From Saprospiraceae bacterium (GTDB lineage: Bacteria > Bacteroidota > Bacteroidia > Chitinophagales > Saprospiraceae), in NCBI GenBank assembly GCA_019638385.1, contig JAHBTW010000003.1, positions 124,001 to 188,000 on the forward strand: a stretch of DNA of 64,000 nt, given 5' to 3'. Positions 9,414-19,321 of the stretch are shown piece by piece. Numbering within the stretch: position 1 is the stretch's first letter; each line of letters begins with the position of its first letter. The notes under the pieces are model-generated. The model was given only the letters and a program-made list of their open reading frames with translations, ran no database searches and was not told the origin of the DNA. The position numbers and the translations under genes were made by a program.

Positions 9414-10343
9414 ATGAAACCGCGTATCGTTTTTATGGGAACCCCCGATTTCGCCGTGCCTTCGCTTCGCATCCTGTTGGACAACGGTTACGAGGTGGCC
9501 GGGGTGGTGACGGCAACGGATAAAATGGGCGGCCGGGGCAAACAACAACTCCTGCAATCGGCCGTGAAACGCTTTGCCGTAGAACGCGGGCTGCCGGTGT
9601 TGCAACCCGACAAACTCAAAGACCCGGCATTTCTGGAACAGTTGGCGGCGCTACAGGGCAATCTTCAGGTGGTGGTCGCTTTTCGGATGCTGCCGGAATT
9701 AGTGTGGCGCATGCCGGCATTGGGCGCTTTCAATTTGCACGGCTCTCTCCTGCCCCGCTACCGGGGCGCTGCGCCCATTAATTGGGCCGTTATAGAAGGA
9801 CAAAAAGAAACCGGCGTAACGACCTTTTTCCTCAATGCCGATATTGACACCGGCGATATCCTTTTTCAGGAACGATTGCCCATCGGCCCCGACGAAACCG
9901 CCGGCGAAGTACACGACCGCATGATGGAACTCGGCGCACAAGTGGTGCTGAAAACCGTGCAGGCCATTGAAAGCCAATCTTATACCCTGCAAAAGCAAGA
10001 CGATACACTCGCCTCCAAAGCGCCCAAAATCTTTCGGGAAACCTGCCAAATAGACTTTGCACAACCCGCCCAAAACGTGCATAATTTCATCCGGGGCCTC
10101 AGTCCTTTTCCCGGCGCATGGGCGCTCCTGGAAGATCAGGAATTGAAAATATTTCGCAGCCGGCCGGTTACAAGCGGTTCATCAGGCGCGCCCGGCACGC
10201 TTATGAGCGATGGAAAATCATACTTGCGGTTTGGCGCTGCCGACGGCTACATAGACGTGTTGGAACTGCAACTGCAAGGGCGCAAACGCATGGCAACAGC
10301 GGAGTTTTTGAAAGGCCATCGTTTTAGCGGAGCAAAGCCGTAA
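9414..10343 (+). CDS. fmt: Methionyl-tRNA formyltransferase
   Basis: 309 residues, the normal family length; the ATG at 9414 follows the previous stop by two bases. It transfers a formyl group from 10-formyl-THF to initiator Met-tRNA. The start MKPRIVFMGTPDFAVPSL and the catalytic-domain hallmark SLLPRYRGAAPINWAV with DIDTGDIL are unmistakable. The C-terminal OB-like domain (NFIRGLSPFPGAWA onward) is complete. Unlike many bacteria, no def (peptide deformylase) gene is adjacent. Confidence 0.97.
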   Translation: MKPRIVFMGTPDFAVPSLRILLDNGYEVAGVVTATDKMGGRGKQQLLQSAVKRFAVERGLPVLQPDKLKDPAFLEQLAALQGNLQVVVAFRMLPELVWRMPALGAFNLHGSLLPRYRGAAPINWAVIEGQKETGVTTFFLNADIDTGDILFQERLPIGPDETAGEVHDRMMELGAQVVLKTVQAIESQSYTLQKQDDTLASKAPKIFRETCQIDFAQPAQNVHNFIRGLSPFPGAWALLEDQELKIFRSRPVTSGSSGAPGTLMSDGKSYLRFGAADGYIDVLELQLQGRKRMATAEFLKGHRFSGAKP

Positions 10344-10408
10344 ATTTGGGGCCGCAAACAGCGCTAAGGCGCCGCTATATTTTCTCCACTCCACAAAACG
10401 CAACCCAG

Positions 10409-11356
10409 ATGGTCAGGTATTACATAAAAACGGAGAACCGGCTCAGGGAGTTGGAAGAGCCCCAACCCGGCTGCTGGGTGAATATCTCTCCGCCCTTCAG
10501 CCATGAGGAATTGGAAGAGGTGGCGCAGGCTTTTGAAATTCCGCTCGATTTTTTAACCGACTCCTTAGACATAGACGAGCGCTCCCGCTATGAGCGTGAG
10601 GAAGATGTACGTTTTATACTGCTCAATTCGCCCATCCTCAATGAAAATGAAACCGAAAACGACGCGATATATATCACCTTACCCATCGGCGTCATTCTCA
10701 CATTGGATGCCATCGTCACCATATCCGCCTTTGACAATCCGATTCTCCGCATGTTTTTGGACAATAAGGTCAAAAACTTCAACCCCTCCGACGAACGGCT
10801 CTTCGTGCTTCAAATTTTTGAACAAAACGTTTACCGCTTCCTCACCTGCCTCAAAAAGCTGAATTCCAAACGCAACCTCATCGAACAGGAACTCTACGAC
10901 TCCAGTCGAAACCAGGAACTCAAGCTGCTTCTGAGCATTGAAAAGAGTCTCGTTTACTTCCTCAATTCACTCAGCTCCAATGAATTGCTGCTGCTTAAAA
11001 TGAAAAGAACCGATTTCCTGCAAATCACAAAAGACGAAGACCTCTCCGACCTTTTTGAAGACATCATCATTGACAACGGGCAGGCCATGGAAATGTCGAA
11101 AGTCTATTCCGATATCCTCAGCGGCACTATGGACGCCTACGGCTCCATCATTTCCAACAACCTCAACATCACCATACGCCGGCTCACGCTCATCACCATT
11201 TTACTGATGTTGCCCACGCTCATTGCCAGTTTTTACGGCATGAACATCACCCTTCCTTTTCAACAAAACCCTTATGCCATCATCGGCATTTTGCTCTCGT
11301 CTGTGACATTGAGCCTGGGCTTGGCCTGGTATTTTCAGCGAAAAAGATTATTTTGA
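10409..11356 (+). CDS. corA: CorA-family divalent cation (Mg2+/Co2+) transporter
   Basis: 315 residues from the ATG at 10409; the frame is open back to 10346 but the extension does not resemble CorA. A large acidic cytoplasmic N-terminal domain with a long helix (residues of about 150-255) is followed by two membrane helices. The first ends in the signature YGMN within SFYGMNITLPF; the second ends in the basic tail FQRKRLF. It forms a pentameric inner-membrane channel in characterised members. It lies 65 bp after fmt and ends 14 bp before the convergent GT4 gene. Confidence 0.94.
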   Translation: MVRYYIKTENRLRELEEPQPGCWVNISPPFSHEELEEVAQAFEIPLDFLTDSLDIDERSRYEREEDVRFILLNSPILNENETENDAIYITLPIGVILTLDAIVTISAFDNPILRMFLDNKVKNFNPSDERLFVLQIFEQNVYRFLTCLKKLNSKRNLIEQELYDSSRNQELKLLLSIEKSLVYFLNSLSSNELLLLKMKRTDFLQITKDEDLSDLFEDIIIDNGQAMEMSKVYSDILSGTMDAYGSIISNNLNITIRRLTLITILLMLPTLIASFYGMNITLPFQQNPYAIIGILLSSVTLSLGLAWYFQRKRLF

Positions 11357-11370
11357 AAATAGTTACGATC

Positions 11371-12573
11371 TCACCGCATCACCCAGTTTTTCTTTCTGCG
11401 GGCCGGCCAGCCTAAGAATCGGTGCAGCGCATTGAGGTAGTGGCCGATGATGATTTCTTCGTCAAATTCCCGGATCACCTTTTTGCGCCCTTCGAGGCCC
11501 ATTTGCCGGCGCTCGCCGGGAGACAGGGCGAGAAAGGTGTCTATTTTGCGAATCAGGTCTGCCGCATCGCGGGGTTTGCACAAAAGGCCGTTTGCGCCCT
11601 CTTTGACCACTTCCCGGCAGCCGACCGAATCGGTGGTTATCACGGGTTTACCCATCGCGGCGGCTTCCAAAAGAATACGGGGCACTCCCTCGCCGAAGAA
11701 AGAAGGCAGTACGACGCAATCTGCCTCCGCCAAAAAAGGCCGGATGTCTTCTGTTTCGCCATGAAAGCGCACGATGCCCTGCTGCTGCCATTGTTGCAAC
11801 AATTCAAAAGAAACGGCATCGGGATGATCGGGCACGATGAATCCCACGAGGTGAAAAACGCAATCTTCGCCCTGATCGTGAAAATAACGAGCCGCCTCGT
11901 ACAGTTCCTTCATGCCCTTGCTCCAAACGATCCTGCCGGCGTACAAAAAACGCACGGGCTTGTGGGCGCCGCGATCTTCCCCCGCTCGATACCAGGTAAT
12001 ATCCACGCCCTCGCTGGGCAAAACGAAGGATTTTTTAGGACCCACCACTCCGCGTTCCTGAAAGAAGCGAAGGTCGTCGTTGTTGAGAAACCAGACTTCT
12101 TTACTCAATCTGGCCGCAATGCGGTAAAGCCCCAGTACCATGAGCCGGGAAAACCCCTTGGCCTCGTCGCGCATAAGCCCCAGCCCGGTAGTAATGGCAA
12201 TGGAAGGAATGCCGCACCACCAGGCGGCTATGGCGCCGTAAATGTTGGGCTTGGCTGTGTAGTGAAAAATAAAGTCGAACCGATGCGTGCGGTAAATGCG
12301 TATCAATTGCTGAATGCCGCGCCACTCCCGGAGCGGATTGGTGCCGTAAACGGCGATGGGCAATTGGCAAAAGTGAAACCCTTCTGCAATCAACTTGGTG
12401 CTGTAATGGTCGTGCGGACTGATGACATACACTTCCACTCCCATCTCGCGGAGCCTGCGCAACAACCCCAAACGAAAATTGTAGGTGTACCAGGAAGAGT
12501 TGGATACCAAAGCGATACGCCGGGGTTGATGCGCCCCTGATTTGAAATCGGTTTTTGATTTTTGTTTTCTCAA
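11371..12573 (-). CDS. Family 4 glycosyltransferase (GT-B fold)
   Basis: 400 residues. The apparent start is a TTG at 12573: there is a stop seven codons further upstream and no in-frame ATG before the conserved core, so the exact start is uncertain. The N-terminal Rossmann half begins RRIALVSNSSWYTYNFRLGL, as in WbpH/PglA-like enzymes. The C-terminal half has VRFLYAGRIVWSKGMKELYE and the donor-binding motif LPSFFGEGVPRILLEAAAMG (an EX7E type), followed by KPVITTDSVGCREVV. It likely transfers a sugar from a nucleotide donor onto a lipid-linked surface glycan. It lies 48 bp downstream of the mannose-1-phosphate guanylyltransferase gene on the same strand, so GDP-mannose or a derivative is a reasonable guess for the donor. 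Confidence 0.88.
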   Translation of the reverse strand: MRKQKSKTDFKSGAHQPRRIALVSNSSWYTYNFRLGLLRRLREMGVEVYVISPHDHYSTKLIAEGFHFCQLPIAVYGTNPLREWRGIQQLIRIYRTHRFDFIFHYTAKPNIYGAIAAWWCGIPSIAITTGLGLMRDEAKGFSRLMVLGLYRIAARLSKEVWFLNNDDLRFFQERGVVGPKKSFVLPSEGVDITWYRAGEDRGAHKPVRFLYAGRIVWSKGMKELYEAARYFHDQGEDCVFHLVGFIVPDHPDAVSFELLQQWQQQGIVRFHGETEDIRPFLAEADCVVLPSFFGEGVPRILLEAAAMGKPVITTDSVGCREVVKEGANGLLCKPRDAADLIRKIDTFLALSPGERRQMGLEGRKKVIREFDEEIIIGHYLNALHRFLGWPARRKKNWVMR

Positions 12574-12621
12574 TGTGTTTGCCTTTTTTTGAAGTTAGGG
12601 CATTGAGGGGTTTTAAATAGC

Positions 12622-13704
12622 TTAAAGATACCGGTCGCCGGCGGCTTCTTTAGCATGTTTGGTGACCGTCTTTATTTCCTGTTCTTCCGACTTGGGATAA
12701 ATCATCAGTATATCGCCTTCATCTACGATAATGAAATCGCTCAAGCCCCTCGCCACAATCAGCTTATCAGCCGGAGCGCGCACCACGCAGTTGGTCGTAT
12801 TGTACAACAGGGCATGAGAACACTGCACCACATTGCCGTTTTCGTCTTTTTCCAATTCTGCATGCAAAGAGGCCCAGGTGCCGAGGTCCGACCATCCGAA
12901 GTCCGAAGGCAACGTAAACACATTACCCGCCTTTTCCATGATGGCATAGTCTATGGAAATGCCGGGCAGTCCGGGATACGTTTTATTTATAAAATCCTGC
13001 TCTGCCGGCGTGTTGTACGCCTCCATTCCCGCTGCCAGCGGCCCATACACATCGGGCGCCCATTGTTGAAATGCCTCCAAAAGCGTTTTCAGCTTCCACA
13101 CAAAGATGCCTGCATTCCAGAGGTAATCGCCGGATGCCAGAAACGCGCGGGCCTGTTCTACGGGCGGTTTTTCTGTAAACCGTAGCACTTTGCACACCTG
13201 CCCGGCAACGGGTTGCCGCTCGTAGTGAATGTACCCGTAGCCCGTATCGGGGCGCACCGGGCGGATGCCGAGCGTGAGCAGGGCGTTGTGGTGCGTTGTG
13301 AAATCCAGCCCTTCCCGCAGTGCTTCCACAAAAGCCTCTTCCTTCAGAACAATGTGATCGGAGGGCGCTACGACGAGATTGGCATCGGGGTGCAATTGAC
13401 TCAATTTGAGCGCCGTATAAGCCACGCAAGGCGCCGTATTTCGCCGGGCCGGCTCCGTAATAACCTGATCGGGGCGGAGTTCGGGCAGATGTTCCAATAC
13501 CTGCGCTTTGTAATCTTGATGCGTCACCACATAGATTTGCTCCGCCGGGCACAGCGGGAGAAAACGCTCGAAGGTGAGTCGAAGCAGAGATTTGCCCGTG
13601 CCGAGCATATCTAAGAACTGTTTGGGGCGCGCTTCACGGCTGGCCGGCCAAAAACGGCTGCCGACTCCGCCGGCCATGATGGCAACAAAAGTATTTGTAC
13701 TCAT
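12622..13704 (-). CDS. manC: Mannose-1-phosphate guanylyltransferase
   Basis: 360 residues, the length of the single-domain form without the phosphomannose isomerase cupin found in longer AlgA/ManC proteins. It makes GDP-mannose from GTP and mannose-1-phosphate. The nucleotide-binding motif is GGVGSRFWPASREARPKQFL near the N-terminus. The sugar-binding FTEKPP and the segment DYLWNAGIFVWK are typical. The ATG at 13704 is clear. With the adjacent GT4 gene downstream it forms a small surface-glycan operon. A weak -7-like element is present on the minus strand upstream. Confidence 0.95.
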   Translation of the reverse strand: MSTNTFVAIMAGGVGSRFWPASREARPKQFLDMLGTGKSLLRLTFERFLPLCPAEQIYVVTHQDYKAQVLEHLPELRPDQVITEPARRNTAPCVAYTALKLSQLHPDANLVVAPSDHIVLKEEAFVEALREGLDFTTHHNALLTLGIRPVRPDTGYGYIHYERQPVAGQVCKVLRFTEKPPVEQARAFLASGDYLWNAGIFVWKLKTLLEAFQQWAPDVYGPLAAGMEAYNTPAEQDFINKTYPGLPGISIDYAIMEKAGNVFTLPSDFGWSDLGTWASLHAELEKDENGNVVQCSHALLYNTTNCVVRAPADKLIVARGLSDFIIVDEGDILMIYPKSEEQEIKTVTKHAKEAAGDRYL

Positions 13705-13804
13705 TTCAACGGAAAAACCCTTGTGGGGGTTATGTGTGGTAAAGGTAGGGTTTAAGGTTGGAAACGAAATGAAATCAGCGCATCTTTTTCATTGATGGAA
13801 TTGC

Positions 13805-13812
13805 TACCTTTA
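13805..13812 (+). promoter_or_regulatory. Candidate -7 element upstream of the PBP gene
   Basis: TACCTTTA matches TAnnTTTG at all but the last base and lies 25 bp before the ATG at 13838. A T-rich run about 20 bp upstream may serve as the -33 element. This is only a candidate. Confidence 0.3.
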
Positions 13813-13837
13813 GCACCTGTTTTGAACAATCCAATTT

Positions 13838-16261
13838 ATGCCTGTCTCCTTTAAAAGTCAATGGAACGCCGTTCGCGAGCGCTTCCGTACAGCAACATCT
13901 GTTGTAGCCGCACCCTGGCGTCGTTTCCAGACCCGGTGGCCTCGTTTTTCACGTTGGGTATTCCGCTTCGGCATGGCAGGGTTTATCGGAATAGGCTTGT
14001 TGTTCCTGTTATATTTTTCCGTGTCTCTTACCGTGCCCACCGTTAAGGAACTCAAAGCCGTACAAACGCAGGTAGCCTCCGACATCTACTCTGCCGACAG
14101 TGTATTGCTGGGGCGGTATTTCAAACAATACCGCACCGTAGTGCCGTACGAAGACTTGCCCCAACACGTCATTGATGCGCTGGTTGCCACGGAGGATGCC
14201 CGTTTTTTCCAACACAAAGGAGTGGATTATATCGCTTGGGGCCGGGTATTGTTTCGCACGGTTTTGCAGGGCGATAAGTCCGGCGGCGGCGGCAGCACCA
14301 TCAGTCAGCAATTGGCAAAAAATCTCTTGCCGCGAAGAGAATTCAGGTTCTTTGCATTGATTATTAACAAATTGCGGGAAGTTGTCATCGCACGACGCTT
14401 AGAGCGCGCCTACGAAAAGGAAGGCATTCTTTCCCTCTATCTCAACACCGTTCCCTTCCCGGAAAATGTGTATGGTATAGATGTAGCCGCCCGGCGTTTT
14501 TTCAGCAAACCCGCTTCCGCACTGTTGCCGGAAGAAAGCGCCCTGCTCATCGGTACCCTGCGCGCTACGACGCATTACAATCCCGCCAAGTTTCCCGACC
14601 GGGCCATTGAGCGCCGCAATGTGGTGCTCGGCCAAATGCTCAAAAACGAATATCTGGATCAGGCACGCTACGATACGCTCGTCGCCGTGCCGCTGCAATT
14701 GCAATACAACCCCATCATGCGCAACGAAGGCGTGGCGCCCTACTTCCGCGAATTTGTGCGTCAGGAAGTGGAGCGGCTCCTCAAAGACCGCCTCAAACCC
14801 AACGGCGAAGCCTACGACTTAGACACAGACGGACTAAAGATTTACACCACCTTGCACACCGGTATGCAACGCATTGCCGAGGAAGCAGTGGAGGAACACA
14901 TGAAGGCCATGCAAAAAACCTTCGACGAGCACTGGCGCGGCTCCACCATGCCCTGGAGCGACATGAACACCATCCGCATGAGTATGCGCAACTCGCTGCG
15001 CTACACTCGCCTCAAAAGTCAGGGGCTGAGCGAAGAACAAATCGAGGCTGTCTTTCGTGAAAAAGTGACCATGACCATTTTTTCCTGGGACGGTCCCAAA
15101 GAGGTGGAAATGAGTCCGCTCGATTCGGTGCGCTACCACCTCGGCATGTTGCAGGTGGGCTTTCTGGCCGTAGAGCCTTACACCGGGTACATCCGCGCCT
15201 GGGTGGGCGGCATCAACTACGATTACTTCCAGTTTGACCATGTGCGCGCCCGGCGGCAGGCCGGCTCTGTTTTCAAGCCCGTGGTGTATATGGCGGCTAT
15301 GCAAGCGGGTGTTCCGCCCTGCGAACAGATCCCCAACCAACTCCGCGTGTATCACGAATATGCCAAAGGCGACTGGGCCATCAAAGACTGGCGCCGCGAT
15401 GACCCCGAACCCAACTTCCGCCCCGACGGTACCGACATGGACGACTGGATTCCCCAAAACTCCGACGGCATCTACGGCGGCTCGTACTCCATGGAAGGCG
15501 CGCTCACCAACTCGGTCAACACCATATCCGTATCACTCATTATGCGCCTCGGCGTGCAAGCCGTACTCGGCATGGCCGGCAATCTCGGCATTACGGGGAC
15601 TTTACCCGCCGAACCCTCCATTGCGCTCGGCTCGGCAGAAGTTTCGCTGCTGGAAATGATTCAGCCTTTCACCGTGTTTGCCTCCGAAGGGCGTCATGTG
15701 CCGCCGGTGTTCATCACCCGCATCGAAGACTACAAAGGCGAAGTACTGGCCGATTTCGCCAACACTCAGCCCCGGCAGGCCATCAGCTCCGAACAAGCCG
15801 CCATGATGACCAAAATGCTGCAATCGGTGGCCATCTACGGCACCGCGAGCCGCATTCGCTGGCGCTACGGGCATCATGATATTCCCTTAGCGGGAAAAAC
15901 CGGTACTTCCCAAAATCACGCCGACGGTTGGTTCATCGGCTATACGCCCAAAATTGTAGCCGGCGTGTGGGTGGGCGGCGATTCGCCCTTGGTGCGCTTT
16001 CGCAATTTTGAAAACGGACAGGGCGCCGCGTCTGCACTGCCGGTATGGGCTTTCTTCATGCAACGCCTCAAAAAAGACCCCGCTTTCGCGCAATGGCAAG
16101 GCGGTGAGTTCCAGCCGCTCAGCCCCGAAATCAATCGGCAATTGAACTGCGCTTTCCGCATTCCCTCTGAAGAAGAACTGCTCGCCGATTCCTTAGCCCG
16201 CGACAGTCTTCTGCTCCTCGATGAGTTGTTGTTGGATGAGTTGCCGGATGGGGGGCGGTGA
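13838..16261 (+). CDS. Class A penicillin-binding protein (PBP1A-like glycosyltransferase/transpeptidase)
   Basis: 807 residues. A basic cytoplasmic N-terminus is followed by one membrane helix (about residues 44-66). The GT51 domain has ATEDARFFQHKGVDY (catalytic Glu), GGGGSTISQQLAKNL and YLNTVPFPENVYGID. The transpeptidase domain has SVFK (Ser477/Lys480), an SVN motif in ALTNSVNTIS and KTGTS (Lys687). It polymerises lipid II and cross-links peptidoglycan at the inner membrane. The coding strand is complete and all catalytic motifs are present. The gene stands alone, with a divergent manC upstream and a convergent T9SS cargo gene downstream. Confidence 0.96.
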   Translation: MPVSFKSQWNAVRERFRTATSVVAAPWRRFQTRWPRFSRWVFRFGMAGFIGIGLLFLLYFSVSLTVPTVKELKAVQTQVASDIYSADSVLLGRYFKQYRTVVPYEDLPQHVIDALVATEDARFFQHKGVDYIAWGRVLFRTVLQGDKSGGGGSTISQQLAKNLLPRREFRFFALIINKLREVVIARRLERAYEKEGILSLYLNTVPFPENVYGIDVAARRFFSKPASALLPEESALLIGTLRATTHYNPAKFPDRAIERRNVVLGQMLKNEYLDQARYDTLVAVPLQLQYNPIMRNEGVAPYFREFVRQEVERLLKDRLKPNGEAYDLDTDGLKIYTTLHTGMQRIAEEAVEEHMKAMQKTFDEHWRGSTMPWSDMNTIRMSMRNSLRYTRLKSQGLSEEQIEAVFREKVTMTIFSWDGPKEVEMSPLDSVRYHLGMLQVGFLAVEPYTGYIRAWVGGINYDYFQFDHVRARRQAGSVFKPVVYMAAMQAGVPPCEQIPNQLRVYHEYAKGDWAIKDWRRDDPEPNFRPDGTDMDDWIPQNSDGIYGGSYSMEGALTNSVNTISVSLIMRLGVQAVLGMAGNLGITGTLPAEPSIALGSAEVSLLEMIQPFTVFASEGRHVPPVFITRIEDYKGEVLADFANTQPRQAISSEQAAMMTKMLQSVAIYGTASRIRWRYGHHDIPLAGKTGTSQNHADGWFIGYTPKIVAGVWVGGDSPLVRFRNFENGQGAASALPVWAFFMQRLKKDPAFAQWQGGEFQPLSPEINRQLNCAFRIPSEEELLADSLARDSLLLLDELLLDELPDGGR

Positions 16262-16507
16262 TGGGCAGAGAGCATAGTGCATAGGGCATAGAGCAGAGGG
16301 CATGGATATGCTCAAAAAGACTTGACAAAAAAGGAGTAGAGACTTCACTCCCATAAATCAAGTAAATTTGGGATATGAAAAAGGTAATAGAGTCCTGAAA
16401 GCGCTCAAAAGAAAAAGGGGCAAACCGGCAGCAGCAATTTTTCAATTTGCTCTTGCCAATTTGCCCCTTGCAAACTTGTCTTATTTGCCAATTTGCCCTT
16501 TACAAAA
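16262..16507. repeat. Dispersed low-complexity repeats between convergent genes
   Basis: The left part (16264-16306) repeats units like gcatagggcatagagcagag. The right part (about 16440-16505) repeats units like ccaatttgccccttgc, the reverse complement of the ggggcaaattggcaa family seen at 4740-4780. The middle is unremarkable AT-rich sequence. No gene is supported. Confidence 0.7.
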
Positions 16508-19321
16508 CTACGGCCTGTTCAAACCCACTATAAATTTCTTCGTAAGGCTATGACTGCCTTCCGTTTGTAGTGTCATAATGTACATGCCGTCGGGCAGGTT
16601 ATTGAGTTGGATGTTCTCCACCTGATTTTGCACCTCGCCGAGGCGGCGCGTCAGTACCGTTTGGCCGAGTTGGTTGCTGATGCGGACGGTCACGTCCTTG
16701 CCCATGAATTCCTCGCCCATCTTCACATTGATCTCCGACTGTGCCGGATTGGGGAAGAGGCTGAAATCGAGTTCGGCCACATTCAACTCAGGCGCATTTC
16801 CACCCACCAACGGAATGACCGGCGGCGTAAGCGGCACGCCCATGACGTTGCTGAATACAGCCGTTGTAGTTGTGTTTACATTGATACTTTGTGCAAACAA
16901 GCCCACTTCGATGCAGCTTGGCAACACTAAGGTCACAGAGAAAGTGTAATCCCAGTTCACGCCGTCCAAAGAAGTTTCTCCCACGAACACATGGCCGTTG
17001 CGCGTCAGGCGCAACCACTGCGGCGTATTGGGGCGCGGGAATTGCTGCGATTGTGCAAATCCGTTGGTCGTAGCGCGCAAGTCGCGAATAACCGTCGAAG
17101 TCAACTGGGTACGCAGGGCAACTTTTCTGGAACCGCCCGCATTGTTTTCGCGGAACATGATGCCGCCCCAGCCTCCGTTGGTCACATTCTCTACTTTCGC
17201 TTTGATGAAGCCGTTGCCGCAGAGTTGCTGCCAGGCGTACGTTTGAACGTCGTTGGTCGGCGAGCCGTAGTTGGTCGCTCTCACGTCAATGGTACCGTCG
17301 CATACGTTTTCAATCGCGCCGCCGTTACTGGCGCCGATGTTCGTCGTTGTCCAGGGAGCGCCGAGGGCCGGGCCGCAGAGGCAGGCGAGGTTCAGGCTGA
17401 ACGCGCCCGTATTGGTGCTGAAGCCGCTCACTAAAATGTAGTAATCGGTGCCTACGTTGGCGTTGAAGACAACCTGCGAACGGGTGTTTCCGCATACCGG
17501 ACTGTCATCATTGCTCACCAAACAAGTCAAACCGGCACAACTGCCGGTGTACACATGCAATTTGGTATCATAAGCCGAAGCGCAAAGGCTGGCCGTAACC
17601 TGGGCGCCGTTGCCCACGAGTTTGTACCACACGCCGTTGCCGGGTGTACCGCCGGTGCCGATTCCACAAGAGCCGACACCCGCATCAGAAGCAGCTCCTA
17701 CCGTGCTGCCATTGATCGTGCTACCGCAGGTAATCGTTTGGGCGCCGGCGCAGTTGTCGTTGGGCAGGGGCGCAGTGGTAAAGGTAGTCGTCACATAACC
17801 GCTGGCAGCGCCGCCGCCGCAAGTGCCGGTGCGCACGCAGACGCGGTAGGTGGTATTTGGCGTAAGCCCTGTGAGGTTCAGGGAAGTAGCAGCCGTGTTG
17901 GCGCCCGTTCCTGTGGGGCAGCTTGCGCCGGTGCCTAATGTCCAGTCATACGTCAAGGCGCCCGATGCGGCCGCCCAACTCACGGATGCGCTGTTGGGTG
18001 TGATATTGGATGCCGTGGGCGTACCCGGAGCGTTGCAGGGAGGTATGGGCGTATTGACACAAATGGTGAAACTAGCAGTTCCGAAGAAGTCGTACACGCG
18101 AACCAAGTAGGTTTGGCCGACAGTCAAACCGGTCAGTGCAGCCGTTTCTGTTCCTCCTGCTATAGTAGCATCGGCGCAGGCAATATTGATGCCATTGCAG
18201 GGGCCGCTGCGGACGTCTATCACAGCATCAAAGTTGACATCACCTACAACTACAACATTATGGGAGGTAGAAGTTGCCGTAAATGAATACCATACATCAA
18301 GGGCGGTAGATGCTGTGAAACCACCGCACAATATAGCTGCAATGGATTGCGTCGCTGCGTTAGTCGTGCCGGCAACAGGCGTACATACCCCGCCTGCCGA
18401 CGGCGTAAGCACCGTTGCACTTGCGCAGTTATCATTGGCAGGCGGAGGCGGCGTGGTTCTTAAGCACAAATTAAAGGTAGTTGTTACACCTGTACCCCAG
18501 GTGTAGGCGCGCAGGTAGTAGGTTGTGCTGCCGGTCAGGCCGGTAAGGGTACCCGATTCCGGGTCGTAGCAGCCGATGGAGGTCAGACCTGCACAAGTGC
18601 CGCTGTAAATTTGCAGGGCGCGGTCGGCGCTGCCTGAAATGTTTGTATTGGTGTACAGCAGGGAGGTGACGCCTGCCGGCGTGGTGAAGGTGTACCAAAC
18701 GTCGTCATCTTCCGTACCGCTGCAGACAGGGTCGGCGCTTCCTGTTGCGGCCACTGTAGTTACGGTAACGTCGGCGCAATCGCCGTTAGTAGGAATTGCC
18801 GGGAAAGCGATGGCGTCAGGGCAGAGATCATTGGCCGGCGGCGGCGGCGGCGGCGTAATATCAAGCGTAAATCCACCACAGGTAGGCGCCGGCCAAGTAT
18901 CTATGATGATGTAATAGGTTCCATTCGAGGGGAATGTAACATTGCCCGATGCGCTTGTACCGCTACTTGTCGCAATTCCGCCAACGCAATTGGCGCCGGC
19001 AGGCGGACAGGCTGAATGCACGGAGGCAATCTTCCAGGTAGCGGCCCCGCCCAAATTAAGGGTGTAAGTAACTGGCGCAGTTGTAATGTTGATAGAGTAC
19101 ACATAGTCCTCCCCACCACCATAGTTGCTGCTTACACAGGTAGAAAATCCTGCAGCGTAGTCATTCACAGTACCGCAGGTAGTCTGCGCGCCACTGGAGA
19201 AAGGCACCGAAGCGATAGCTACAGCTGTCGCGCAGGTGTTTTGGGCGGTAGCCTGAAACGCCAAAATGGCGAGTATCATCAGCCCCATCCCTCGTTTTGA
19301 AAGTGTAAAAAGCATTTTCAT
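16508..19321 (-). CDS. Secreted T9SS type A cargo protein with PPC-like repeats, Fn3 and a LamG-like domain
   Basis: 937 residues; the start MKMLFTLSKRGMG is followed by a signal peptide ending near FQATAQ. Four segments of about 120 residues start with a shared pattern (NTCATAV, ANDLCPDAI, ANDNCASAT, PNDNCAGAQ), as in repeated pre-peptidase/adhesion modules. A fibronectin type III domain occupies about residues 427-515. Residues of about 650-830 (GGIMFRENNAG, WLRLTRNGHVF) look like a concanavalin-fold domain of the DUF1349 kind. The last 80 residues form a T9SS type A sorting domain (LFPNPAQSEINV, NLPDGMYIMTL, KKFIV). It is exported by Sec, crosses the outer membrane by T9SS and is displayed or released. 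No catalytic domain is recognised, so an adhesin or matrix role is possible. Confidence 0.88.
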   Translation of the reverse strand: MKMLFTLSKRGMGLMILAILAFQATAQNTCATAVAIASVPFSSGAQTTCGTVNDYAAGFSTCVSSNYGGGEDYVYSINITTAPVTYTLNLGGAATWKIASVHSACPPAGANCVGGIATSSGTSASGNVTFPSNGTYYIIIDTWPAPTCGGFTLDITPPPPPPANDLCPDAIAFPAIPTNGDCADVTVTTVAATGSADPVCSGTEDDDVWYTFTTPAGVTSLLYTNTNISGSADRALQIYSGTCAGLTSIGCYDPESGTLTGLTGSTTYYLRAYTWGTGVTTTFNLCLRTTPPPPANDNCASATVLTPSAGGVCTPVAGTTNAATQSIAAILCGGFTASTALDVWYSFTATSTSHNVVVVGDVNFDAVIDVRSGPCNGINIACADATIAGGTETAALTGLTVGQTYLVRVYDFFGTASFTICVNTPIPPCNAPGTPTASNITPNSASVSWAAASGALTYDWTLGTGASCPTGTGANTAATSLNLTGLTPNTTYRVCVRTGTCGGGAASGYVTTTFTTAPLPNDNCAGAQTITCGSTINGSTVGAASDAGVGSCGIGTGGTPGNGVWYKLVGNGAQVTASLCASAYDTKLHVYTGSCAGLTCLVSNDDSPVCGNTRSQVVFNANVGTDYYILVSGFSTNTGAFSLNLACLCGPALGAPWTTTNIGASNGGAIENVCDGTIDVRATNYGSPTNDVQTYAWQQLCGNGFIKAKVENVTNGGWGGIMFRENNAGGSRKVALRTQLTSTVIRDLRATTNGFAQSQQFPRPNTPQWLRLTRNGHVFVGETSLDGVNWDYTFSVTLVLPSCIEVGLFAQSINVNTTTTAVFSNVMGVPLTPPVIPLVGGNAPELNVAELDFSLFPNPAQSEINVKMGEEFMGKDVTVRISNQLGQTVLTRRLGEVQNQVENIQLNNLPDGMYIMTLQTEGSHSLTKKFIVGLNRP

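Noticed and set aside
11422..12540. 372-codon plus-strand frame
   Set aside because: Antisense shadow of the GT4 glycosyltransferase gene, which has clear family motifs.
18840..18860. GGCGGC-rich tract in the T9SS cargo gene, considered as an unstable repeat
   Set aside because: It encodes a short proline run linking two domains (TPPPPPPANDLC), which is normal for this protein type.
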